From Rhizocola hellebori (lineage in GTDB: Bacteria > Actinomycetota > Actinomycetes > Mycobacteriales > Micromonosporaceae): a stretch of DNA of 64,000 bases. The first letter of the stretch is position 1, and every line of letters starts with the position of its first letter. The DNA is taken from NCBI RefSeq assembly GCF_016862955.1, contig NZ_BONY01000002.1, positions 124,001-188,000 on the forward strand, given 5' to 3'. Under the pieces are notes generated by a model. It searched no databases. It was not told the origin of the DNA and saw only the letters and a program-made list of their open reading frames with translations. A program made the position numbers and the translations under genes. Of this stretch, positions 25,401 through 31,799 are shown piece after piece.

Positions 25401-26787
25401 ACTCAAGTGCGTCAACCCAGCGGCGCGAGTGCAGGTCAAGCTGGCCTCGCAGCCGGGCATCGGCGCGACCGCGGTGGGCGTGGCGAAAGTCAAGGCCGAA
25501 GCGATTCTGATCAGCGGTTACGACGGCGGCACAGGCGGTTCAGCACTGGGCAGCATCAAGCACGCGGGGACGCCGTGGGAGCTGGGCCTGGCCGAAGCCC
25601 AGCAGTCGCTGCTGCTGGCCGGGCTGCGCGAGCGGGTGATTCTGCAGGTCGACGGGCAGCTCAAGACCGGGCGCGACGTGATGATCGCGGCGTTGCTCGG
25701 CGCGGAGGAGTTCGGTTTCGGCACCGCCGTGCTGGTGGTCAGCGGCTGCGTGATGATGCGTCAGTGCCGGCTGAACACGTGTCCGGTGGGGATCGCCACC
25801 CAGGATCCCGCGCTGGGCGAGCGGTTCACTGGCAAGCCGGAGTTTGTCCAGAACTTCTTCATGTTCCTGGCCGAGCAGGTGCGCGAACACCTTGCGGCGC
25901 TGGGGTTGCGCACCCTCGACGAGGCGATCGGGCGGGCCGACCTGCTTCAGGTGCGGCCCAGCGGCCAGCACTGGAAGGCCGGCAGCCTGGACCTTTCCCC
26001 GATGCTGTTCACGCCGGTGCCACCAAACGGATCTGCACGCCGCCGCACCCGCGCACCGGATCACCGGCTCGAGGATGCTTTCGATCTACGGATGATCAGG
26101 CTGACGGACGAACCAGGTTTCATACAGTCGATCCACCAGCTTGACCAGCCCTATCACGCCATTGGTGCGATGCTGGCAGGCAAGGTGACGCGCAACGATA
26201 GCCTGATGCCTACCGCTATTGATTTCACGCTGCACGGCGATGTGGGCCGCGCCTTCGGTGCGTTCATTCCGAAAGGGATAACGCTGCGCCTCAACGGCGA
26301 CGCCGCAGACTTCCTGGGCAAGGGCTTGTCCGGCGGGCTGATGATTGTGACCCGAGGCGCGGGGACGCAAAGCCTGATAGGTGACGGAGCATTTTACGGG
26401 GCGACCAGTGGTGAAGCATTCCTTTGTGCCACAGCGGGCCAGCGCTTCGCCGTGCGCAACTCAGGGGTGAGAGCGGTCGTGGAAGGTATAGGCGACAACG
26501 GTTGCGAATACATGACCGGCGGAATGGTTCTCGTGCTCGGCCCGGTGGGACGCAACTTCGCCGCGGGTATGACCGGGGGCATCGCCTATGTGCTCGACCT
26601 CAACCCGATGATGGTCAACCGCGAGCTGGTCGATATCGCCCCCGCAGACGACACGCTGCGGCATCTGGTCGCGTCTCACTTCGAGGTCACCGGTTCGGTG
26701 GTTGCCGGACAGCTTCTGTCCAATTGGGACGGTTCCCGCTTCACGCAGATCACGCCGCGCACCGCCGGAGTTGCGCTGGGCCGCTGA
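22420..26787 (+). CDS. Glutamate synthase large subunit-like protein lacking the glutaminase cysteine
   Basis: A 1455-residue GltB homologue with all four regions: class II amidotransferase-like N-terminus, central domain, FMN-binding synthase domain and C-terminal GXGXG beta-helix. The FMN region and 3Fe-4S motif are intact (Cys1110, Cys1116, Cys1121; C-x5-C-x4-C). The N-terminus is not: where normal enzymes start CGVGFVA, this reads GTFGLVA after MSFQAHAA, HRGA is replaced by HREAS, and the usual HNGEIN is HSGEFT (Ser230). Glutamine hydrolysis is therefore unlikely. No gltD is nearby. It is divergent from the MoxR gene across 89 bases. It may use free ammonia, another electron carrier, or be a sensor. 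Confidence 0.85.
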   Translation: MSFQAHAAGTFGLVAHLTGQPSRAVVQLGLSLLHREASGSQEFTDGAGLLTQISDHFFRDEVDFELPASGEYATGLVFLPRNRADEARAVSVLEKYALVEGAHIAGWRDVPVEAPSAASESMPVIRQLFLTGWDLTTGANLRGMALERTAYCVRRQAERETAERGVPIHFPSLSTRTIVYKGLITPLESFYPDLMDERFTSAIAIAHSRMATTTPATWALAQPRRLMAHSGEFTSVRGNVNRMRAREALLASQLIPGDLRRLLPICSADGSDSASFDEVLELLHLSGRPLAHAMLMMMPPPWENWPEMDPRTRAFHQFNSMLMEPWDGPAGVAFTDGSTAGVMIDRRGQHSSRWWQTDDGLVVAASDSAAPSLDPGSIVANGRLTPGRAFLIDTRNGLVDLSATVESELSAAAPYADWLHAGAMHVESLPERDHVIYTHDSVLRRQQTFGYTEEELELVLAPMAMTGEEPLGAMGNAVPPAVLSKVPRLLYDYFHQTFAQATSLALDPNTEEFLTAFATVIGPETNLLDPGPASCRRVIVPYPVLDNDELAKIISINEDGDLPTFAAVRVSGLYRLTEGAAGLKSRLVEICRHVSEAVEDGVRILVLSDRDSTADLAPIPSLLLTAAVHQHLVREQTRSSVAIVAESGDCRTAHHVAVLLGYGATAVNPYLAMESVEDMVALGEITGVTPAKATRNVIKALGRGTQKIVAKMGVSTISSFHSSACFEAIGVASQLIERYFTGTRTSIGGIGLHEIHAEIAARHDSAYDYYDPIRRQLHGMNQTLSRGGDWEWRHDGDAHLFDPVTVFKLQHATRSGQYSVFQEYTAEADKATTAFGSLRGQLDFRPAEAVPVDEVEPATEIVKRFTVAAMSHGSISAVAHETLDVAMNRLGLTSNSGEGGEERHRFTDPQVRSAVKQVSGGRFGVTTGYLVHADRLEIKLGQGAEPGEGERLPAEKVTRPIADLRGIPWEVESVSPVGNCDVRSLTDLGHLINELKCVNPAARVQVKLASQPGIGATAVGVAKVKAEAILISGYDGGTGGSALGSIKHAGTPWELGLAEAQQSLLLAGLRERVILQVDGQLKTGRDVMIAALLGAEEFGFGTAVLVVSGCVMMRQCRLNTCPVGIATQDPALGERFTGKPEFVQNFFMFLAEQVREHLAALGLRTLDEAIGRADLLQVRPSGQHWKAGSLDLSPMLFTPVPPNGSARRRTRAPDHRLEDAFDLRMIRLTDEPGFIQSIHQLDQPYHAIGAMLAGKVTRNDSLMPTAIDFTLHGDVGRAFGAFIPKGITLRLNGDAADFLGKGLSGGLMIVTRGAGTQSLIGDGAFYGATSGEAFLCATAGQRFAVRNSGVRAVVEGIGDNGCEYMTGGMVLVLGPVGRNFAAGMTGGIAYVLDLNPMMVNRELVDIAPADDTLRHLVASHFEVTGSVVAGQLLSNWDGSRFTQITPRTAGVALGR

Positions 26788-26806
26788 CGCGGCCCAGCGC
26801 ATGGCG

Positions 26807-28003
26807 TCAGCCGTCGTAGCTTGCCTGCTGCACCACGAAAACGTTGCGGTGCCCCAGGGTTTCCTGCAGCGACCAGAGCAGATCCGGGTTGGTTGTGTCC
26901 TCCCAATAGCTGATGCTCTCAGCCCCGCCCACCCAGGAATAGGTGGACGCGCCCGCGGCCGGGGTCCAGTAGTACAGCTGCTTGGCCCCGGAGGAGGCGA
27001 ACCACCAGCGCCCGTTGTGCGAAGCGACCCCGTTCAGCTTGTACCAGGGCAGCTGCAACGCTTGCGACGCTGTCGTGGTGGAGGCGAAGGTCGTGACGCC
27101 GGCCGCGAACGGGAACCGCACAGCGCGCGGAGCCCGGTTGGGGTAAGCGGTGCAGCCGGAGGCGCAGGTGTACTCGGTCATGACAATCGACCTGCTGACC
27201 CGGTCCAGCGAGATGGTCGACCACACCAAGGACGTGCCCGAGGTGGTGGCCGCCGTGACCGTGCCGATCTGGGGCAGCACATAGGCGTAGTTGTGGGCGT
27301 AGTAGACACCGCTGGACTGGCGGCCGATCTGGGCGGCCGTGCCGCCGGTGTTGGTCTTGAGGATCTTCCTCATGTCGAACACCCGCATGCCCCGGCCGGT
27401 CTCGGCGACGTACAGATAGTCGCCGTACCAGGAGACCCCGCCCGCGTGGATCGGGATGTCCTTGAAGTTGGGAGTGGCAGCTGTCCCGGTCGGCTCGACC
27501 AGCAGCACCTTGCGGTACTTGTTGGGATACGTAGCATCCCAGTCGACAAGGGTGACCCGGCTGCGCGTGCCGCCGCCGTCGCAACCGTCCTTTGTGTACC
27601 AGCTGACCACGACGAGCTGATGGCCGTCATAGTTGCCGCTGTTGGCGGTGCCGATGGCGTCACGGCTGGTGGTGACCCCCTGTGGGTAGTTGGTGCAGTC
27701 GCCGTTGTCGCCGGAGTCGAAGCGGAACCCGCCCTCGTACCCGGCGAGCCCGAGCGAGTCGGTGATGCCGACCCGGTCGTGGTTGGCGTTGTCCATGACC
27801 GTGTGTACCGCTGCTGTCCCGAGTGTGGAGACCAGCGAGTTGAGCACCGTGTCGAATTGATGGTAGTTCGACGTCAGGGTGAACTGGCTTGCCGGAAGGG
27901 TTGTCGGCCCGGCGGCGGCCGCGCTCGATGGCCCGATGAGTGTGGTGGCGGTGAGCACCAAACCACCGACAGTCATCGCCAGCATCCTGTTACGTATTAA
28001 CAT
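26807..28003 (-). CDS. Secreted propeller-like protein of unknown function
   Basis: A 398-residue exported protein: signal peptide to about residue 30 (SSAAAA), then repeated beta segments such as HAGGVSWYGDYLYVAETGRG, SGVYYAHNYAYVLPQ and LNGVASHNGRWWF, suggesting a six- or seven-bladed propeller. Two cysteine pairs are visible (CTNYP/DGCDG and CASGC). Similar secreted proteins occur in streptomycetes without known function. The ATG at 28003 is 28 bases past the adenylate-kinase-like stop, so co-transcription is possible; no strong ribosome site is visible. Confidence 0.7.
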   Translation of the reverse strand: MLIRNRMLAMTVGGLVLTATTLIGPSSAAAAGPTTLPASQFTLTSNYHQFDTVLNSLVSTLGTAAVHTVMDNANHDRVGITDSLGLAGYEGGFRFDSGDNGDCTNYPQGVTTSRDAIGTANSGNYDGHQLVVVSWYTKDGCDGGGTRSRVTLVDWDATYPNKYRKVLLVEPTGTAATPNFKDIPIHAGGVSWYGDYLYVAETGRGMRVFDMRKILKTNTGGTAAQIGRQSSGVYYAHNYAYVLPQIGTVTAATTSGTSLVWSTISLDRVSRSIVMTEYTCASGCTAYPNRAPRAVRFPFAAGVTTFASTTTASQALQLPWYKLNGVASHNGRWWFASSGAKQLYYWTPAAGASTYSWVGGAESISYWEDTTNPDLLWSLQETLGHRNVFVVQQASYDG

Positions 28004-28031
28004 GAATCGAACAATAGCGTGTTTGCTGAAC

Positions 28032-28667
28032 TCAAGGGGCGACTGAGCCGCCAAGCGCCGCCGCGAACCGGGCCGAGGTCGCCTCCCCGCCCCCTTGCGC
28101 GCTCACCCGAACCAGGCGGCTTCGACCCTGGTAGTAGCCCACCACGTCATCGGTGCGCTCGCGATAGTCGGCGATCTTCTCCAGACACATGCTGCGCAGG
28201 TGGTCGGGCAGGGCGGGATATGGTGCGCCGCAAGGGTCACACACGCCCACGCGCGTTGGCGGATGGGTGAACAGGTGCCGTTTCACACCGCATTTGGCGC
28301 ATTGACGCCACCCGCCCATCCGGTCGAGCTGGCTCGCCTCGTCCAGGCACAGCTCCACGAGCAGGTCGGGCAGGTAACCGTGGTCGGTCAGCAGCTGCGC
28401 ATGCGCCCGCGAGTGCGGAAAGGATTTCACCATCCAGCTTTGCGCCGCGCCCAAACCCGCGATGACCATCTGCACGAGGAGCTCGCCGGGCACCAACATG
28501 CCCGCGTCCAGATAGGGCTTCATCAGCAGGCCGAGATCGGTTTTGGCTTGATGGTGTTCACGAAGGCGCTCCACGAGGTTGACATACGCCATGCCCCAAG
28601 CCTGCGCGACCTGCGCGGCCGGGGTGTTCGCGTCGATGCCTGGCCCCGCCATGACGATTATTTTCAC
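28032..28667 (-). CDS. Adenylate kinase-like pseudoenzyme with intact zinc lid
   Basis: A 211-residue homologue of adenylate kinase along its whole length. The lid keeps four cysteines (Cys123, Cys126, Cys143, Cys146) and TRVGVCDPCG. The P-loop GxxGxGKGT is replaced by GPGIDANTP without the catalytic lysine, and the substrate-binding FPR is FPH (His85). Phosphotransfer is thus unlikely; nucleotide sensing or regulation is possible. GTG at 28667 overlaps the ribokinase stop (GTGA), so the two are co-translated. Confidence 0.78.
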   Translation of the reverse strand: MKIIVMAGPGIDANTPAAQVAQAWGMAYVNLVERLREHHQAKTDLGLLMKPYLDAGMLVPGELLVQMVIAGLGAAQSWMVKSFPHSRAHAQLLTDHGYLPDLLVELCLDEASQLDRMGGWRQCAKCGVKRHLFTHPPTRVGVCDPCGAPYPALPDHLRSMCLEKIADYRERTDDVVGYYQGRSRLVRVSAQGGGEATSARFAAALGGSVAP

Positions 28668-29521
28668 GGGCCCTCTCCCACCTGTCGTGCGAGGAAGTCG
28701 GCGACCTGTCGCGCCGTGGGAATAGCTTCGTGTATCCCGGGTCTGGTCACCGCGATCGCCGCCGCCGCGCAAGCCCACCGGACAGCGTCGGCCAGGGTCT
28801 GCCCGGTCAGCCAGGAAGCTGCGAGCGCGCCGACGAAGGTGTCGCCGGCTCCGACCGTGTCCGCGGCCCGCACCGGGAAGCCGGGCTGCCGTTGGCTTTC
28901 GCCTTGGGGGCCAAGCAACGTGGCACCCGCAGCCCCTTGGGTCACCACCACCCAGGGCGCCGCGTCGCGGCCTACGACGGCAAACTCCAGCTCGTTGACC
29001 ACCAGCAAATCTATGGGCATTTCGGCGGGTACCAGAAAAGCCGGAGCCGCGTTCAGAACAACCTTGCCGCCGTTGGCCTTCACCGCCTGAGCCGCCGCCA
29101 CGTTGACCTCCACCGCCACCTCGCCCTGCAACAGCAGCAGGTCGCCCGGATGCACGGGCAGCTCGCTGACTGAAAGCTCAGCGTTGGCACCGGGGAACAC
29201 CCCGATCAGGTTCTCCCCCGATTCCTCCACCATCACCAGCGCCACCCCGGTCGGCTGGGTCGGCGAGACCCGCAGATGTGGTTGCACGCCAAGCTCGGCG
29301 AACCGATCGGCCCAGCTGGTGTCGAAGTCCCGGCCGACCTGGGCGACCAGGTGGGTCACCGCACCCTGCCGGGCGCAGGCCACCGCCTGGTTGGCGCCCT
29401 TGCCGCCGGGACGGCTCTGCAGCTGTCCACCCACGACGGTCTCTCCGGCCCGGGGCAGGCTCGGCACCGACAGGGTGAGGTCTACGTTAAGGCTGCCCAC
29501 CACCCAGATCGCGGAACTCAC
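28664..29521 (-). CDS. rbsK: Ribokinase (PfkB family)
   Basis: A 285-residue PfkB carbohydrate kinase. It has the N-terminal GSLNVDLTL, GGKGANQAVA substrate motif, and DTVGAGDTFVGAL with the anion hole and catalytic aspartate. This matches ribokinase (ribose to ribose-5-phosphate). No ribose transporter is adjacent. It is the first gene of an operon with the adenylate-kinase-like protein and is divergent from the diiron-protein gene. Other PfkB sugar kinases cannot be fully excluded. Confidence 0.87.
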   Translation of the reverse strand: MSSAIWVVGSLNVDLTLSVPSLPRAGETVVGGQLQSRPGGKGANQAVACARQGAVTHLVAQVGRDFDTSWADRFAELGVQPHLRVSPTQPTGVALVMVEESGENLIGVFPGANAELSVSELPVHPGDLLLLQGEVAVEVNVAAAQAVKANGGKVVLNAAPAFLVPAEMPIDLLVVNELEFAVVGRDAAPWVVVTQGAAGATLLGPQGESQRQPGFPVRAADTVGAGDTFVGALAASWLTGQTLADAVRWACAAAAIAVTRPGIHEAIPTARQVADFLARQVGEGP

Positions 29522-29590
29522 CTCGACCTCATCGCCACATTATGCAGTAGCCTGTCCCGCACAGCTGGCAGTGCCTGTTTGGGAGGACCC

Positions 29591-30373
29591 ATGGCCTTCG
29601 ACATCGACGCCTACCAGAACACAGCCGGGCGGGTGCGCGACGACGACATCGATTATGCGCAGTTCACGCATCGGCCGCTGTCGCCCGATGCGCTGCGCTG
29701 CCTGCGCTACATGTCCGACATCGAGAGCCACACCGTGTGCTATCTGCGCGACCTGCTGGTCACTCCGTCGCATGTCGATCCGGCGGTCACCACGTTCCTG
29801 ACGATGTGGGTGTTCGAGGAGCACTGGCACGGCGAGGTGCTGGCCAAAGTGCTTGCCGCCCATGGGATATCCACCGGCAGCGCGCACATCTCGGCGGTGC
29901 GGCGGCGGCTGGGCTGGCGTGACCGGATGGCCCCGATCGGCCAGGCGCTGATCGCCAACATCGTCGGCGAGGACTTCGTAGCCGTGCACATGACGTGGGG
30001 CGCGATCAACGAGTGGTCGGCCTACGCCGGCTACGCCCGGCTGGCCGAGCTGGAGCAGCATCCGACCCTTTCCGAGCTGCTGACCCGCATCATCCGGCAG
30101 GAGGCGCGGCACGCGGCCTTCTACGCCAGTCAGGCCCGCGACCGGCTCGCCGCCTCGGCTCGGGCACGGCGGCTGACCCGCTTCGCGTTGCGCCGTTTCT
30201 GGGAGCCGGTAGGAGCAGGCGTCGCCCTGCGCAGCGAGACCGCACACATGCTGCGCCACCTGTTCAGCGACACCGCCGGCCGGCGGGTCATCGATCAGGT
30301 CGACGAGCGCGTCCATCGCCTACCCGGCCTGGAAAACCTAAACCTGGTCCGCAACGCCTCAGCCACCTACTGA
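29591..30373 (+). CDS. Ferritin-like diiron protein (acyl-ACP desaturase-like)
   Basis: A 260-residue helical protein with the metal ligands of diiron four-helix proteins: EEHWHGE (Glu76/Glu77, His80), INEWSAY (Glu141) and RQEARHAAFY (Glu171, His174). The EExxH and ExxRH patterns resemble plant-type acyl-ACP desaturases and related mycobacterial proteins. Function may be desaturation, N-oxygenation or another O2-dependent reaction. ATG at 29591 follows GGGAGGACCC. Upstream in-frame sequence is a shadow of ribokinase. Confidence 0.72.
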   Translation: MAFDIDAYQNTAGRVRDDDIDYAQFTHRPLSPDALRCLRYMSDIESHTVCYLRDLLVTPSHVDPAVTTFLTMWVFEEHWHGEVLAKVLAAHGISTGSAHISAVRRRLGWRDRMAPIGQALIANIVGEDFVAVHMTWGAINEWSAYAGYARLAELEQHPTLSELLTRIIRQEARHAAFYASQARDRLAASARARRLTRFALRRFWEPVGAGVALRSETAHMLRHLFSDTAGRRVIDQVDERVHRLPGLENLNLVRNASATY

Positions 30374-30382
30374 ATCCTGGCT

Positions 30383-30841
30383 TTAGCGCGCGTCTAGCAA
30401 CTGAGCCAGCTTGTCGAGCGCCATCCTGGTGCCTGTCTCGTTGTCGGCGGCCGGGATCGCGTCGGGGATGCCTTCGTGCACAATCAGCACGTCTGTTCCG
30501 CCGTCGGCTTCGGTGAGAGTGGTGGTCATCGTCATCTCGCCGCGCATCGCCGGGTCGGAAGTCTCGAACTCGAACACCTCGACCACCTGCTCGTCTGGCA
30601 CCAGCTTGCGGAAGTGGCCGTGGTAGGTGTCGGTGTGTGAGGAGGATTTGCCGACGGCGTCGGGCGTGTCGTAGGTCAGCGACACCCGGAATGAGCCGCC
30701 CTCGCGGGCGTCGTACTCGTGCACGTGGCTGCTCATGCCGTGCGGCACGCGCCACCGGGCGATCGCGCCTGGGTCCAGCAGCGCCCGGTAAACCTGCGAC
30801 CGCGGCGCGTTGAGGTGACGGCGGACCTGTGTGGAGTACAT
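30383..30841 (-). CDS. SRPBCC (AHSA1-type) domain protein
   Basis: A 152-residue START-like protein with the AHSA1 pattern: VRRHLNAPRSQVYRALLDPGAIARW at the start and a C-terminal helix ALDKLAQLLDAR. Such proteins bind hydrophobic ligands; the role is unknown. ATG at 30841 faces the methyltransferase gene across 48 bases, implying a shared divergent promoter. Confidence 0.82.
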   Translation of the reverse strand: MYSTQVRRHLNAPRSQVYRALLDPGAIARWRVPHGMSSHVHEYDAREGGSFRVSLTYDTPDAVGKSSSHTDTYHGHFRKLVPDEQVVEVFEFETSDPAMRGEMTMTTTLTEADGGTDVLIVHEGIPDAIPAADNETGTRMALDKLAQLLDAR

Positions 30842-30889
30842 GATGGTCAACCCTATCCTGAGTGCGCACGATGATCGGAGGCGAGCAGA

Positions 30890-31648
30890 ATGGACGGAGC
30901 CGACCCGGGCCGCTGGTCGGGTGTTGCCGGCGACTGGGCACGCTGGTGGGGCGGGCTCGCCGCGCCCGTGTGGGAAGCGATCATCGAAGCGAGCGCGCTC
31001 GGCCCCGAGGCCAGGGTGCTCGATGTGGGCTGCGGCGCAGGCGATCTGCTCGCCCATCTCGACCGGCTCGGCATGGCGGCCGCGGGCATCGACCCGGCGC
31101 CGGCCATGGCCGCGCTGGCCCGTTCCCGGGTGCCCCGGGCGCAGGTGCGCGTCGGCGACGCCATGCGGCTGCCCTGGCCCGACGCCCACTTCCGGCTGGT
31201 GACCTCTATCAACGCCCTGCACTTCGCGCCCGACACCCTGGACGCCCTGGCCGAGGCGGTGCGGGTGACTGTCCCGGGTGGACACGTGGCGCTGGCCAAC
31301 TGGGCCGAGGCCGGCCGCAACGATCTGGCGCCGGTGGAGGCGGCGGTGGCCCGCGCCCAGGGCGAGGAACCGTTGCCCGACGGGGATTTGCGCCTGCCCG
31401 GCGGCCTTGAGCAGCTGCTGGGCGAGGGCGGGCTGACCGTGGTGGCGGCCGGGGTGGTCCCGGTCATCTGGCAGGCGGCCAACGAGGACACGTTGGTACA
31501 GGCCATTTTGATGGGCGAGGAACCAGCCGACATCGCGGCGCTCGCCGAAACGGTGATCGCGGCGGCCGCGCCGTTTCGGGTGAACGGCGGCTATCGGCTG
31601 GTCAACGCCTTCCGTTACGCGGTCGCCCGCAAGCAGCCCACCGGCTGA
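30890..31648 (+). CDS. Class I SAM-dependent methyltransferase
   Basis: A 252-residue methyltransferase. Motif I VLDVGCGAGD binds S-adenosylmethionine, GIDPAPAM is motif II, and LPWPDAHF and VTVPGGHVALANW follow as later motifs. It is closest in style to UbiE/Methyltransf_11 small-molecule enzymes. Substrate unknown. Divergent from the SRPBCC gene. Confidence 0.85.
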   Translation: MDGADPGRWSGVAGDWARWWGGLAAPVWEAIIEASALGPEARVLDVGCGAGDLLAHLDRLGMAAAGIDPAPAMAALARSRVPRAQVRVGDAMRLPWPDAHFRLVTSINALHFAPDTLDALAEAVRVTVPGGHVALANWAEAGRNDLAPVEAAVARAQGEEPLPDGDLRLPGGLEQLLGEGGLTVVAAGVVPVIWQAANEDTLVQAILMGEEPADIAALAETVIAAAAPFRVNGGYRLVNAFRYAVARKQPTG

Positions 31649-31668
31649 TCCCCATCGCCACCTGTCTA

Positions 31669-31697
31669 TTGACGGGTTGTCCGCCGCGTCGTATGGT
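31669..31697 (+). promoter_or_regulatory. Promoter of the GH64 glucanase gene
   Basis: TTGACG (-35, 31669-31674) and TATGGT (-10, 31692-31697) with a 17-bp spacer: a near-consensus housekeeping promoter. The predicted start point falls at the first palindrome, and the leader to the ATG at 31800 is about 95 bases. Confidence 0.75.
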
Positions 31698-31700
31698 TCA

Positions 31701-31712
31701 GAGAGCGCTCTC
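31701..31712. promoter_or_regulatory. Operator palindrome 1, GAGAGCGCTCTC
   Basis: Perfect 12-bp palindrome right after the -10 box, at the predicted transcription start. The GAGCGCTC core is the same as in LacI-family CebR-type operators of actinomycetes (TGGGAGCGCTCCCA), so a LacI-type repressor is likely. Confidence 0.75.
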
Positions 31713-31754
31713 CCATGCTGATGGAATCACGCTCCCATAGCGATTCCGTGGACG

Positions 31755-31766
31755 GAGAGCGCTCTC
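31755..31766. promoter_or_regulatory. Operator palindrome 2, GAGAGCGCTCTC
   Basis: Exact second copy of the 12-bp palindrome, 54 bp downstream centre to centre (about five helical turns), in the untranslated leader. Between the copies lies an imperfect hairpin GGAATC...GATTCC (31723-31747). The pair would allow repressor looping. Confidence 0.72.
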
Positions 31767-31799
31767 GTCCCCCCTCTATTTGGATTGTGAGGGCTCTGA

